From positions 116,634,431 through 116,698,430 of the forward strand of contig NC_088781.1 in the NCBI RefSeq assembly GCF_958450345.1: a DNA stretch of 64,000 nt, in the 5' to 3' direction. Below the pieces are notes generated by a model. It made no database searches. It saw nothing but the letters and a program-made list of their open reading frames with translations, and was not told the DNA's origin. Both the position numbers and the translations under genes were made by a program. The stretch's first letter is position 1. The number at the start of each line of letters is the position of its first letter. Below, piece after piece: positions 11,638-23,592 of this stretch. Origin of the DNA: Calliphora vicina (Eukaryota; Arthropoda; Insecta; Diptera; Calliphoridae).

Positions 11638-13640
11638 TGACACTATAGACGATAAAAGACTATAGACGAGCAGAGAATGTATATGAGAAGATACTATAGA
11701 CGAGAAGAGATTATAGACAAGAAGAGACTATAGAAGATACGTGACTATAGACGATAAAATATAGATGAGAAGAGACTATAGACAAGAGAAAAGACTATAG
11801 ACGAGAAGACTCTATAAACGAGAAGATACAGTTGTTGATAAAAGACTATAGATGAGAAGAGACTATACACGAGAATATATTATAGACGATAAAAGACTAT
11901 AGATGAGAATATACTATAGACGAGAATAGACTATAGACGAGAAGAGATTATAGACGAGAAGTGACTATAGACAAGAAGTACCTATAGACGATAAAATACT
12001 ATAGATGAGAAGAGACTATAGACGAGAAGAGACTAAGACGAGAAGAGATTATAGACGAGAAGTGACTATAGACGAGAAGGCTATAGACGATAAAAGGCTA
12101 TAGACGATATATTATAGACGATAAAAGACTATAGATGAGAAGAGACTATAGACGAGAAGAGACTATAGATGAGAAGAGACTATAGACGAGAAGAGATTAT
12201 AGACGAGAAGTGATTATAGACGAGAAGAGTCTATAGCGAAATGCCTATAGGCGATCAAATATTATAGATGAGAAGAGACTATAGACGAGAAAAGACTATA
12301 GTCGATAAAATACTATAAATGGGAAGAGACTGTAGGCGAGAATAGATTATAGACGATAAAAGACTATAGATGAGAAGAGACTATAGACGACAAAAGAGTA
12401 TAGATGAGAAGAGCCTATAGATGAGAGAAGACTATAGACGAGAAGAGACTATAGACGACAAAAGAGTATAGATGAGAAGAGCCTATAGATGAGAGAAGAC
12501 TATAGACGAGAAGAGACAGTAGACGAGAAGTGACTATAGGCGAGAAGATACTCTAGACGAGAAGATCCTATTGTCGAGAAGAGACTATAAACGAGAAGAT
12601 ACTATAGTCGATAAAAGACTATAGATGAGAAGAGACTATAGGCGAGAAGAGCCTATAGACGAGAAGTGACTACAAACGTGAAGAGACTATTGATGAGAAG
12701 AGAGTATAGACGAAAATAGACTATAGCCGAAAATAGACTATAGACGAGAAAATCCTAGAAGATACTATAGTCGATAAAAGCTTATAGACGAGAAGAGCCT
12801 ATAGACGAGAAGTGACTACAGACGTGAATAGCCTATAGATGAGTAGTGACTATAGACAAGAAGAGCCTATAGACGAGAAGTGACTTTAGACGTGAAGAGC
12901 CTATAGATGAGAAGAGACTATAGACGAGAAGTGACTGTAGACGAGAAGTGACTATAGGCGTGAATTGACTATAGACGACAAAAGACTATAGACGTTTGGA
13001 GACTATAGATGAGAAGAGCCTATAGATGAGAGAAGACTATAGACGAGAAGAGACTATAGACGAGAAGTGACTATAGGCGAGAATTGACTATAGACGACAA
13101 AAGACTATAGATGAGAAGAGCCTATAGATGAGAGAAGACTATAGACGAGAAGAGACTATAGACGAGAAGAGACTATAGGCGAGAAGTGTCTATACACGAT
13201 AAAAGATAGATGAGAAGAGAGTGTATTCGAGAAGATACTATAGTCGATGAAAGACTACAGATGAGAAGAGACTATAGACGAGAACAGACAATAGACGATA
13301 AAATACTATAGATGGGAATAGACTATAGATGAGAAGATACTATAGACGAGAATTGACTATAGACGAGAAGAGATTATAGATGATAAAATACTATAGACGC
13401 GAAGAGAAAAGACTATACATGAGAAGAGACTATAGGCGAGATCTATAGACGATAGAAGACTATAGATGAGAAGAGACAATAGACGAGAAGTGGCTATAGA
13501 TGAGAATATCCTATAAACTAGAAGAGACTATAGACGATACGATACTATAGACGATACGATAGACTAGACGAGAGGAAAGGAGACGAATGTATGATGAGAT
13601 GTGACTATAGATGATTCGAGTATATAGACTAGAATTGGCA
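11638..13640. repeat. ~2-kb minisatellite with a 17-18-bp unit
   Basis: The stretch is built of variants of GACTATAGACGAGAAGA. Frequent variants are GACTATAGATGAGAAGA, ACTATAGACGATAAAAG and GCCTATAGATGAGAGAA, giving over 100 copies. Some longer runs repeat as higher-order blocks (the block around 12390-12440 repeats at about 12450-12500, and similar blocks appear near 13020 and 13130). The array starts and ends gradually with degraded units. No ORF of note crosses it. Confidence 0.93.
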
Positions 13641-15596
13641 GACATGCGCAAAATCGCCGACTCCCTTTCAAACAATTGTCGCATATAGGTGTGGCCTTCT
13701 TAGGATAATACAGTTTCCTCCGAAGCGCAAAGGGTTAATGTTCGGGCTATTATGTAACAAAACATAGGTTTGTAAGCAAACATATAGTGGTCTATGAAAA
13801 TGTTAAGAAATATTATAGCAGATTTTATATAATATGTTATCTGAGTTCTAAGGATTATACATATTTTAAATGAAAAAAAACCTTAAATATACTTTGAGTC
13901 AAAGTAACACCAATTCTTTAAAATGTTAGAAAATGTACGGTAAACATGGTGAAATACTTTTCTGAAGTTTTATCAGAGAATTAATGAATCTTAAAACAAG
14001 AGGAGAAAAATATGAACTATTTCTCTTAATACTTCAAAGAAAAGTCAAGGGTAACCGCTGAACGAAAGCGGCTGTCTTGTTTACGCAATCAGCCCAATTA
14101 TGAATAAAAATTCCCCGGGAGTTTTTCCCTTTTCTCATTTTTCCTATTTAAATTCAATGGGAAAAAAATTCCGGGGAACAAACTACCGGGGAATTTTTTA
14201 TTCATAATTGGGCTGAATATCAAATCGTATACTGTCATTCAGTAAAATTGGGGAACTGGTCCGACTGACAACAAAGAGGGAATAGTTTGCTAACATCATT
14301 GACTTTTTGATTATTTCTGGATTGTCCGTATTGTTTTGACCTTTGATGGCTCCTCACAAAACCAGTCTAACCAAGTCAAATTGCAGCGCCAAAGTTGCCA
14401 ATTGACATCATCAAGATGGCTGATCCCATGATTGTGGAACTTAGTCCTCAATAGACTAAGACCAACAACTACCTTCCTAAATATTTCTGAAAACCGCTAA
14501 TTTCAACTGACAAATATTTGAAATAAAAGTTTCCACTTACTATACATCCACAAAGTGTAACGTTTGTTTTTTTATAAATATTTTCATATTAATTCACCTG
14601 TTATTACCAACATACGGACTCCGTTAAGAAAAGGTCTCTCTTTATTATTTATTAAAACAGGTGAATTGTTTTTTGTTTGTATGTTATGTCTGTTAAATGT
14701 TAAACTTTTTGTTAGCTTGTAGTTGTTTTATTTTGTGGGTCACTTTTAGGTCACATTATAACAATTAACACGACACATAAAACAATTTAGGAATTGTGAA
14801 ACTTTTATTATATTCAGTGATTTAACAACATCTTTACTCGGAACTACAACGAGATGAGGTCGGTTGTCTATGTGTGGTGTAGATATTGTATGTACTTATA
14901 GGTAAGAGAGTGAGAAAATAAACAGTGCTTAATAAAAGTAATGAAACTTCAGGAATATTTTTGTTTAATTTTGTTATAACATAATCCAGAATTTTTTTAA
15001 ATGATAATTGATCTGAAATGTTCAGGGGCCAAATTATCGAATTCATGATCGAATGAGCTTTCGTATCGAAAAAATAATTTCAATGACGAAATTATAATAA
15101 AATGTCCTACATTTCTTGCTCGATATTAGAGCACATATTAAAACCCGTTTAACCGAATATTTTCTATTTTCGGTTAACCGGTTTTAATGATTAAGACCTT
15201 TTTTTAATTAAGAAATAATAAATCTTTTTGTACTTCATACTCTTCCTACATTTTATACAACTGCGGGAATAAATATTGAAAAAACCGGGACGTAAAAATG
15301 TTGAAACATTTATTGTATATCGGTTAACTGGTTTTTACTCCAACAATAGTCTCCTATTCCTTTCAAATCGGACACAGTGGGATCCATTGGAAAAAAGTGG
15401 TAATAAATTTGTATAACTATTCTAAAATACTGGGCCGATTTGATAATGAACAGGAGGACACAAGCTTTCAGAAAATTAAATTTTTGTGCCAATCCTATTA
15501 GAATACAATATGAGATACAGGATACCAAAACTGAGCATCTTTAGTTTTGCAGACTTGTACAAATATTGTACGTTATACAGCAAATAGGATAGTAAA
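13641..15596. other. non-coding; contains one MITE
   Basis: No gene recognised. The only structured feature is the palindromic element at 14090-14215, listed separately. Sequence near 15140-15330 has purine/pyrimidine phrases with GGTTAACCGGTTTT but no defined repeat. Confidence 0.5.
14090..14215. mobile_element. 126-bp palindromic MITE
   Basis: The ends are inverted copies: CAGCCCAATTATGAATAAAA on the left and its complement on the right, continuing into AATTCCCCGG-type sequence toward the centre. Both ends are flanked by AAT (14087-14089 and 14216-14218), a candidate 3-bp target duplication. The interior is too short to code. A 3-bp duplication would suit a PIF/Harbinger-type source, but that is inference. 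Confidence 0.75.
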
Positions 15597-16320
15597 ACAA
15601 GTAGGAGAGCTATATTCGGCTGTGCCGAATTTTATATACACTTCACCAAATTATATTTAAAAATAGTTTTTTTTTAATATTTTTATTTAAACAAAATAAT
15701 TTTTTTTTTAAATTGTTTTAAAAATTTTTTTTTTCCAAATAGTTTTTTTTAATTTTTTAAAAAAAAGTTTTTTCCAATTTTTTTTTAATTTTTAAAAAAA
15801 AAATTTTTTCAAAAAAGAATTTATGACAAAAAAAATTCGGGTTAAAATTTTTCCCTATTTTTACCCATTGTAAGTCCAAAGTACCTTGGCATTATTCTAG
15901 ATCAAAGATTATCCTGGAATTTGAATATTCAAAACAGGATTAATAAGGCATATGTGGCCATCTATTCCTGTAAAAGGGCAATTGGTACAAACTGGGGTAT
16001 TATGCCGAAGGGTATCAATTGGATCTTCAAAGCAGTTGTTAAACCCATCTTGTTCTATGGAGTGGTGGTGTGGTGGCATGCCTTAGATAATGCTACTCAC
16101 CGGAAGGCTGTGGAACGAGTTCTCAGGACTATTGCGAAACTGATTACAGGCTCTATAAGGACTACCCCCTCTGAGGCACTTTTTACTATCCTAAACTGGT
16201 TACCAGTTACCAGTTGCTGGATGCTCGTGGTCTGGAAAAGACCATGGGCACTCAAAGATACTGAATTATAAAATAATTTTTCGATAGGCAGTTTCATATT
16301 TTGATTCCGAATAGGGATTT

Positions 16321-16947
16321 ATGGCAGCGCGGACTCTTCCCCCTGACGATGTCATAAGGATATACACTGATGGCTCAAAAAGGGGTAGCAGGGTCGGTGG
16401 TGGTTTCTTCATTGATAACTATGGGATTAAATCCTACTTCAGGCTACCTAACTTCTGTACGGCTCTTCAGGCGGAAGTTACGGCCATTAAATGTGCATCC
16501 AACTGGCTGAGGTTTTATGATATATGCATATTTACTGATAGCAAGGCTGCCGTTAACGGAATAGCGGGTGTCTTCACGACATCTAGGTTAACCGATAAAT
16601 GCCAGGTATCCCTTAATGAGATAGCGAGATATTCTAGGATAGCGCTTATATGGGTCCCTGGTCACGATGGAAATCAGGGTAATTGTATAGCAGACGAACT
16701 GGCCAAAAGGGGTGCGATGATGGTTGATGAAGAGATCGACCCCTTTTCTGGTATTTCCCTTGTTAATTGCAAGATGGCTGTTCAGCGAATACTATATGAA
16801 TCTGCACAAAGCAGGTGGACCAATGAGTCTTCCTGTGTTATAACGAGGTCTACTTGGCCCGTATATGATGCCAGCAGGACGAATCTACTTATAGAATTTC
16901 GTCGTGAGCGAATAAGGCTAATTGTCTCTTTCATTACAGGACACTGA
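16321..16947 (+). pseudogene. RNase H domain of the I-type retrotransposon
   Basis: An open segment of 208 residues carries a complete RNase H fold signature: IYTDGSKRG (first Asp), LQAEVTAIK (Glu), IFTDSKAAV (second Asp), and IWVPGHDGNQGN with the later ADELAK (His and last Asp). In life this degrades the RNA strand after reverse transcription. The start at 16321 is just the first Met after a stop; the true frame was continuous with the RT upstream. After a stop at 16945, the reading continues at 16948-17181 with a CRSC...H...CQC zinc-knuckle-like tail ending the ORF. All catalytic residues survive, yet the element is truncated and broken, so it is not functional as a whole. Confidence 0.85.
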
Positions 16948-17181
16948 ATAATTGGGACACATGCTAGGAGATTGGGCCTACGGTACATTGACTACTGTAG
17001 GAGCTGTCATAATGAAGAAGAGGAGGAGACGGTGTCCCACCTATTCTGCCAATGCCCGGCTCTGATAAACCTGAGGGAACGCATCCTCGGATTACCATTC
17101 CTATCATGCTTAGATGAGCTATCAAGGTTGAGTCTTATCTACTCGAATCTACTCTTTCATCAGAGAATCTGGTTGGTTTAG
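16948..17181 (+). pseudogene. C-terminal CCHC tail of the I-type retrotransposon ORF2
   Basis: The frame continues the RNase H segment past a stop. It contains RLGLRYIDYCRSC followed by a Glu-rich stretch and SHLFCQCPAL, the C-terminal Cys/His motif of I/LOA-like non-LTR ORF2 proteins. It ends with a stop after RIWLV. Related tails occur at 24050-24530 and 25290-25436. Confidence 0.75.
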
Positions 17182-17806
17182 CCTGGAAACGATGGGCGTA
17201 TAATTAATACCCAGACGTTTACCCCCAATGGGATCAGTTTTTAATGGACCCAAGTGAGCTGCTTGAAGAGTGGCTACCTAACCTAAGCCCAACTTACTAT
17301 AGCCTTATATACATCGTTGCAACGGACTTTGAAATATCTATCATTAGATATCCATATTGTCTATATTAATGAATTAGTTATCCAGATATGGATAACAAAA
17401 TGGGCCAAAATTGGATTTTGTCGATTTTAAATAGCAACCGAACCGGAAGAATTCCCAATATTTTGATGTATGAATCATGTATGTAAGTTATTTGCGGGCT
17501 TCGGAAAGTTGATTTCAACATACAGACGGACATGGATATATCGACTTCGCTATCTATAACGATCCAGAATATATATACTTTGTGGGGTCGCAAAGGAAAA
17601 ATGTAGAAATTACAAACGGAATGACAAACTTATATATATCCTTGCCACTCATGGCGAAGGGTATAAAAAATCCAGTGTATTTCACTAAGTTATTTCATAT
17701 AAGTGGTGTTTTTATAAGGCATAGATCTTTTTTTAAAAATAAAACACAACAATTTCAATGTAATGACTAACATTATGGCTTTATTTGCTCACAAATTTCA
17801 TGACAT

Positions 17807-19830
17807 TTAATCTTTAAAAATTATTTCTGGCATATGGCCTCTACGACTGCGCTTTATGAACGCCATCCTGTCGGTCCAATTTTGCATCACTTTTTCAAGC
17901 ATACCCGGTCTTATTTCGTCAATAGTGCGTAAAATTTTGGCTACTAAATGATCAATAGTTGCTGGTTTATCAGCATAGACAAGAGATATGACGCACATTG
18001 GTTGAAGTTCATAGAACGAGCGGCTAAAAATAGAAGAAGTTGTCGAAATACAATGACTCTTTGTACATAGGCATTTTTTGTTTGAATCAAGAAAAAATTT
18101 AAAAATCAAAATGATCCGCCCACTTTTACGCCCACCTCCCATACAAAGTGGAAATTAAATTTTGATCTACGGCATTGTTTTTGGCACATAGCCTTTTTAA
18201 ACACTCAGAATTATTTGTGTGAAGTTTGAAAAATATCCGCCCGCTTTTACGCCCACTTCCCATACAACTTGTATTGAAAAAGTGGCATAACTCCCTTGAT
18301 TTTTAATGCATCAACTAAATTTTCACCAAAAAAATATTATAATTGTAGAATGGGCTCCGCCCACTTTTACGCCCATCTCCCATAGAAAAAACATGAATTA
18401 ATAATTGTTAACATACTCCAATTTTTTTATTTGTAGCTTTGAGCGAAATGTATTTATAAATGGGTCTGAAGACAATAAAAGATTATGCATTACGTCTTCA
18501 TTAGTGGCTACACGTCCAATTCTTAGCGAATGATATAATCTATAGGCTCAGTAGTCTTTATTCCTCGCTTCCTGAGCTTCCTCGTACAGCATACCTGATA
18601 CAAATAATCAATTAAAATGTAAAAAATAAAAATGACATAATTGAATAAGGGCCTTTAGATATAAACACATCTATAGACAGAATAGATTCTGCTATAATTT
18701 TACTACCATGCACCAGTACTAGCCATATGGTGGCAACAACAGCATGTATGAACGAAAATTCATGTTTTTTTACTTTATCACTTTATAGTTTTTACTATTT
18801 CTTTTGGAAAGGAGCAGGTAGGAGGAGCTGAATTTTTTTTAACTTTTAGCTGAGACTTCAAGCTGTAATTTGACATCTTTCGTTAAACAGCGCTAAAAAG
18901 ATGCAGTCCATTGAAGTTGATGAACATTGAAATTTTGATGTTGTTTATATTTTGTTCCACGAAATTTTTTATATGGCACTTTTTCCAAATTTTTTAAATG
19001 CAAATTTCATCTATTACAATTGTCATTTACGAAAATATACAACAAAGTCCAATGATAAGTTTATTGTGATTGTACCAAATGATTGAATATTATACAGTAA
19101 ATTTGCATACCATTTTAAACAAGCGAACATATATGAACTTCGAGCGTGTCTGTCCAAACAAATAATAAATATATCAGCCTAATATTACGGAATCATAATA
19201 TTCCGATATCTGACAACAAAATATCAAAAAATTATCCAAATCGGCGAACATGAAAAAAATTAATTTCGGCCACTTTTCAACCAATGTGTGACGTACCCAC
19301 ACAAAAAGTAGTCCAAAGGTGTCAAATAACACGAACGAGGTGTCCAATTCACAGGTCCATATTTTGAGATAATTCGGTCACCAAATGTTTGGCTCAACAA
19401 AGTGATGGTTTCAAGCGCTGTCTTGTTGGAACCATTTCTCCACCAAATGATTTGCAATGACATGAAGAATAAACAAATGCACGAATCATGTAGCGTTCGC
19501 CATTCATGGTAATGTTGGCACCGGTTTCGAATTTAAAGACAAATGGTCCGATGTCGCCTTCCGATGTAAACCGCACCAAATAGTGATTTTTTCGGGATGT
19601 AATGGAGTCTCGTAAGGATTGTGCTCTCTTCAAAAACGAATATTCTGCTTGTTTACATACCCGTTAAGTCAGAAAATCGCTGAAGATGATTTGACTTGAC
19701 GAAGTGTTCTATAAGTTTGGCGAACAGACCTCGATATTTTTTTGGAAATTTTTGCGATTCGTAAACGTTGTTCTGCATGGTGCTTTGCCAAAGTATAATG
19801 AAAAAAAAGTCAAACACACTTCAATAGTAT
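17807..19830 (-). pseudogene. DUF4817-type (Tc1/mariner-like) transposase relic, interrupted
   Basis: On the minus strand, starting near 19800, the translation gives an N-terminal helix-turn-helix piece (SVRQTYRTLRQ). It then jumps to the FSD..LNGYVNKQN region, followed by GPFVFKFETGANITMNGERY. Next comes the NKTALETITLLSQTFGDRII segment with VNWTPRSCYLTPLDYFLCGY. The C-terminal end (YADKPATIDHL ... RPGMLEKVMQNWTDRM ... HMPEIIFK, stop at 17807) lies on the far side of an insertion at 17994-19288. The middle of the protein between the N-terminal HTH and the FSD motif is deleted, and several frame breaks exist. Related relics lie at 43656-43884 and 57767-58260. Function: cut-and-paste transposase, now dead. 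Confidence 0.75.
17994..19288. mobile_element. 1.3-kb Transib-like non-autonomous element
   Basis: Terminal inverted repeats CACATTGGTTGAA (17994-18006) and TTCAACCAATGTG (19276-19288) are perfect over 13 bp. They are flanked by TGACG on both sides (17989-17993 and 19289-19293), a perfect 5-bp target duplication. Removing the element rejoins the DUF4817 transposase reading at its GYV motif, which supports the boundaries. A 5-bp GC-containing duplication and ends starting CAC(A/T)..TG fit the Transib superfamily, but no transposase is encoded, so the class is inferred. The interior has three copies of a phrase around CCGCCC(A/G)CTTTTACGCCCA (near 18115, 18236, 18355). Confidence 0.75.
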
Positions 19831-21380
19831 GACAGCCAGTTTTACAGTTATCCCTACCGGAAGATCTATTCATCTAAAAAAGGCATTTTAGTTTAAATGA
19901 TTTTTAAATCTAAATTTTTAAATTTTCGATTTTTACCTTGACTATTTTATATTTCGTAATATTTTTTTTTCAAAATCTCAATCCGTCTTGTCGTGAAAAA
20001 TAGTCAAATTAAAAATTTTGAAAAGAGTATGAATAATAAATGGTCGAAAATACAATTTTTTTAAACAAAATTCTAGTTTTGTTATTAAATATAAAAATCA
20101 AGTTGTTTCTTTCAAAAATTTTAATAAATAAATTTATTGGGATAGATCTGTCATTTAACTGTTACCCGTCTTCTCAAAATTGTTTACAGTGGAGCAGATC
20201 TTGTAAAAATTGTCGCATTTTATTCAACTGCATATAAAATATACTAAAATCAATTTTTCGAATATCCCGAAAACCGGTTTTTGTAAAAAGTCGGTTTTCT
20301 GAATAATCTCAAATTCAAAAATTCCGATCAATTTTACTCGATCTCGAATGCGATAATTCGGTCTAGATTTAAGCTAGTTTGGTTTAAATCTTATCGATTT
20401 GGACATTTATAATTCAGTTTTTGAAAGTTTAAATTAAAGTTTATGTTTTACTTCCCAGTATATATCCAGTTTTAGCTAGCACTGTACCTTACAACCATCA
20501 AATAAGCATCTCTTGGCTTTTTTAGATGAGTAAGTGTATGAGTGCGTTACTACCAATCTATGTGTGTGTTCGTTCGTCTTGACCATAAATGCTTTAACTG
20601 GAGATTGTGTTGAAAAGATACATTTTTTTTGGTAGAAAACTACTAAAAAAAATTTTTAAATTAAACAAGATTTACATACGGGGAGATGTTAAATTTAATG
20701 ACTTTAATTACGGCACTTTTGAAATGAACACACAAAAGTTTGTGGTATTTTGTTTGGTTTCTTACTTTTTTGTGGAAAATGTAAAATTAAATGTTATTTT
20801 TTTGTGTGTTTTGAAGTTGTAGTTGTTGTTTTTGCTGTTGTTCCAAGATGTAGATGATGATTTTCGACAATAAATTCACCTGTTAAATTATGTTACATTG
20901 TGGTGTGGTTCAAGAAGCTGCTGGCTGCTATGATTTTGGTTGTTTTGGCAAATTCTTAGAAGTTTCTAAAGAAATTGATTTCATTCTTAGAATGAAAGAA
21001 CAAACTCATGATTCAAAGAATTTTGTTTATTTAAATGTTTAATTTTGTTTATGAAATATGCAAATTTGTTTAAAAAATTCTTGCTATTTTTGGTTATGTT
21101 TTAAGATTATTGATTATTTGCTAAAATTATTCAAATGTTTTTTTTTGACCATTCTGGGAAAAACAGTAGGAGGAATGGTTTCTGAACTTTTTGGTAATTA
21201 TTTGGCTTAAAACACTGCGAGAGATATTTCTCCGTAAAAATGTTTAAATTGTTTAAAGCAATTAAGCACTTTCAAAAAGGGCACTTTTTAAATACAGTTG
21301 TCGAAGGGAAAATAAATTCTCAATTGTAAGCGAGAAAATAATTCGACAAAGTGAATAATTCGCTGCAATTAAATAGTTTT
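19831..21380. other. non-coding, A/T-rich
   Basis: No gene, TIR pair or repeat recognised. Frames of 60-70 residues here are Phe/Lys/Leu-rich products of base composition. Confidence 0.5.
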
Positions 21381-21399
21381 GTTGCTTATATCCCTAGAA

Positions 21400-21860
21400 C
21401 TACTACTTTATTGACCGCACCTTTACTCATCATCGACCGAAGATTTTCTGTGACGATTATGGACAGATTCGTCCTCTCAGGATGATATGATTGAGATCAA
21501 TACGTTCAAGCTCAGTGGTACAGGCACGTGAAAACCTTCATTGACCGCACCTTTACTCTTCAGGTGAAAGAGAATTGACTGCACCTTTACTCTTCATTGA
21601 CCAAAGATTTTCTGTAACGATAATGGACAGGAGGTTTGTCTTCTCAGTATGAAATGATTGAGATCAATACGTTCAAGCTTAGTATTACAGGCACGTGAAA
21701 ACCTGGAATACTTGGATATGTGTAAATATCCGAGTATGTCATGTCGGAGGATGTCATTATAACCATCATTGACAGACGATTTTTAGTATCGATCATGGAC
21801 AGGAGATCTGTCTCCTCAGGGTAATATGCTTGAGATCAATACAGTCGTGTGGGCCTTATC
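21400..21860 (+). repeat. ~165-bp tandem repeat, three copies
   Basis: A phrase containing ATTTTCTGTGACGATTATGG, GACAG, CTC(T/A)CAGGATGATATG and TTGAGATCAATACGTTCAAG occurs near 21436, 21599 and 21770 with divergence. A shorter phrase GACCGCACCTTTACTC recurs at 21414, 21543 and (as GACTGCACC) 21577. It adjoins decayed retrotransposon sequence and may be a rearranged part of it. Confidence 0.65.
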
Positions 21861-22609
21861 TCACGGTTGTCTAAACACAGGATAGAAACAATGCATCTAT
21901 CACCGCCATTGAATGACTTGCAAAGAACACTCAATTGGCAAATTCTTGTACAAAGATTGCACTGATCAATGCACAGATCAAAACACCTTGCTCGAGAGCT
22001 CGTGCTATCTAATCCCTGCCATCCGTAGATAGCTAATCAACTAACAAGCCCAGGACAATTATCAGAGCTGCAACACTTGGCTTTGTAAATCAGTCGATGT
22101 ATGGTCTCTGACTTCGAAAGTTCCCAGGCGATAAAAGTCAAAGTGTGCGTACTATAACACACAATCTTAATCATGACCGAGAACCAAGACCATCACGAAT
22201 GCTACTACCCCAATACATTTCCTGAGCACAACGCCAGTTGCTATCTGCTACTCTCAATGACTCTGTTGTACTCAGCAACAGCACTTAGAAGATACATTTG
22301 GTGTTCCGAAGTTTGTCACTAGCCCAAACATCCGTACTTTAACCAACGATCTTCTTAACGCGATTTGGGTTTCAACCACAGCCAGCATGACATCACCGTA
22401 AGTGACCAACACCAATGATCCTACAGGACCAGAGTCCTGGGGCCATATGATCCCTATGCTACTAGATAATACTCTAGTCAGCTGCGAATTTAATAAATTA
22501 AATTCTCACCAGGAATAAGGTCCGTGCACCTTGGAGCCCCGGTTTCGCTCCATATTTCCCCTCGAAGCACAACATCAAAGTGTAGAGCTCACCAAGATGC
22601 ATATCCGTG

Positions 22610-22870
22610 CCCCAAGGGGAGACTTGAGATCAATACAGATGGATCCACATATTTGGTATATATTTCAACGTAATTTTCCAGCAAGAGCTATATTTTAAAG
22701 ATCGAGATCTTTGCCATTAAAAGGGCAGTAACCTGGCTGGGATAGTACGGGCATATGGTGCACTACACTACATCTAGGTTAGTTCATGAATGCCGTATGT
22801 CTCTTAAAGTGATGGCGAGATATTCTGACCTGAAGCTATTATGGATGCCGGAAATTGGCTGCAATCGGTC
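22610..22870 (+). pseudogene. decayed RNase H segment of an I-type retrotransposon
   Basis: Reading across frame breaks, the plus strand gives RINTDGS (first catalytic Asp region), then EIFAIKRAVTWL (the Glu helix), then TTSRLVHECRMSLKVMARYS and LKLLWMPE. These parallel QAEVTAIKCASNWL, TTSRLTDKCQVSLNEIARYS and IALIWVPG in the better-preserved copy at 16321. The second Asp region is missing. It is a dead relic of the same family. Confidence 0.6.
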
Positions 22871-22984
22871 ACCACCATCTTAATTAGAGACATACATAAC
22901 TGGCTTCTGATTTTGAGGACTTACCTTTACTACTTTTGGCTATATATAGCGATGATTGGATACGGGATCGTGTTGCTGTGTGGA

Positions 22985-23550
22985 CAAGGCGGACTCTAGG
23001 AGACTGAATCTTCCTTGTAAATACTAATGGGGAAGTTGATATGATGAGAATTAGGAGAGTCAGCACAATAACTGTTCTCTCTAAGTACAGAAATGCAATA
23101 ATAGACAGTATGTTTCTATACGATTTATCTGCTGTGAAAGTTCGACTATATGAGGGGCAGACCTACTAGCTGTTCGCGGTTACGATTTCATGATGTAAAT
23201 CATTTATTCAACAGGAACTATACAGGTCTGTATATACAATATGATCTACTGACGTCAAGTGGTCGCCTTTGAGGATTTCATGGCATCCTTACTATTGCGG
23301 CGATCACATAGCCGATCTAGTAGTGGTTGTGTTGATAGGAGATGCTAGGAGACAGAGTCTTCCTAGTAACGACTAATGTGAAAGTTATCATGATGAAAAT
23401 TAGGAGAAGTTTGTACATGTACTGCTCTCTCTGGAATGGGACTGCAATAATATGACTTAGTGCCAACGATTATGACGGAAATAGTCGTGATGAGAATGTT
23501 TATTGGTACATGACAGCAATAATAGGCAGTATGTTTCTGTACAATTTGAA
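22985..23550 (+). repeat. direct duplication, ~355-bp offset
   Basis: The phrase around CTAGGAGAC(A/T)GA(A/G)TCTTCCT, GAAAGTTATCATGATGAAAA-like sequence, TACTGCTCTCTCT and GCAATAATA occurs near 22990 and again near 23345. A third partial copy (AGGCAGTATGTTTCTGTACA) lies near 23525. It is probably part of the surrounding decayed retroelement sequence. Confidence 0.55.
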
Positions 23551-23592
23551 TGATTTACATATTATAAGATCTGAATGATTTATTATTGTATA

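Larger units (their letters stand above)
15880..17283 (+). mobile_element. 5'-truncated I-type non-LTR retrotransposon
   Basis: The insertion is flanked by TAAGTCCAA (15871-15879) and TAAGCCCAA (17284-17292), a 9-bp target duplication with one change, inside the repeat at 15597-17672. It begins mid-ORF in the region after the reverse transcriptase core (KYLGIILDQRLSWN), continues through RNase H, then a C-terminal CCHC segment, and ends CTACCTAACC. Premature stops occur near 16271 and 16945. The 3' ends of other relics in the window (25436) share the CCTAACCTA terminus. Confidence 0.82.
15597..17672 (+). repeat. dispersed fly repeat interrupted by an I-type retrotransposon
   Basis: The left part (15597-15879) begins AACAAGTAGGAGAGCTATAT and contains GGCTGTGCCGAATTTTATAT, then long T/A runs. 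The right part (17293-17672) has TTAGATATCCATATTGTCTA, TTTTAAATAGCAACCGAACC, GCTTCGGAAAGTTGATTTCA, CAGACGGACATGG, and ends CGAAGGGTATAAAAA. The same sequence lies inverted at 49801-50400 without the interruption. That copy shows the two halves were once continuous around CCATTGTAGGTCCAACTTAC. Confidence 0.8.

Noticed and set aside
11638..13640. CRISPR-like regularly spaced repeats
   Set aside because: Units are contiguous with no unique spacers, in eukaryotic DNA; it is a minisatellite.
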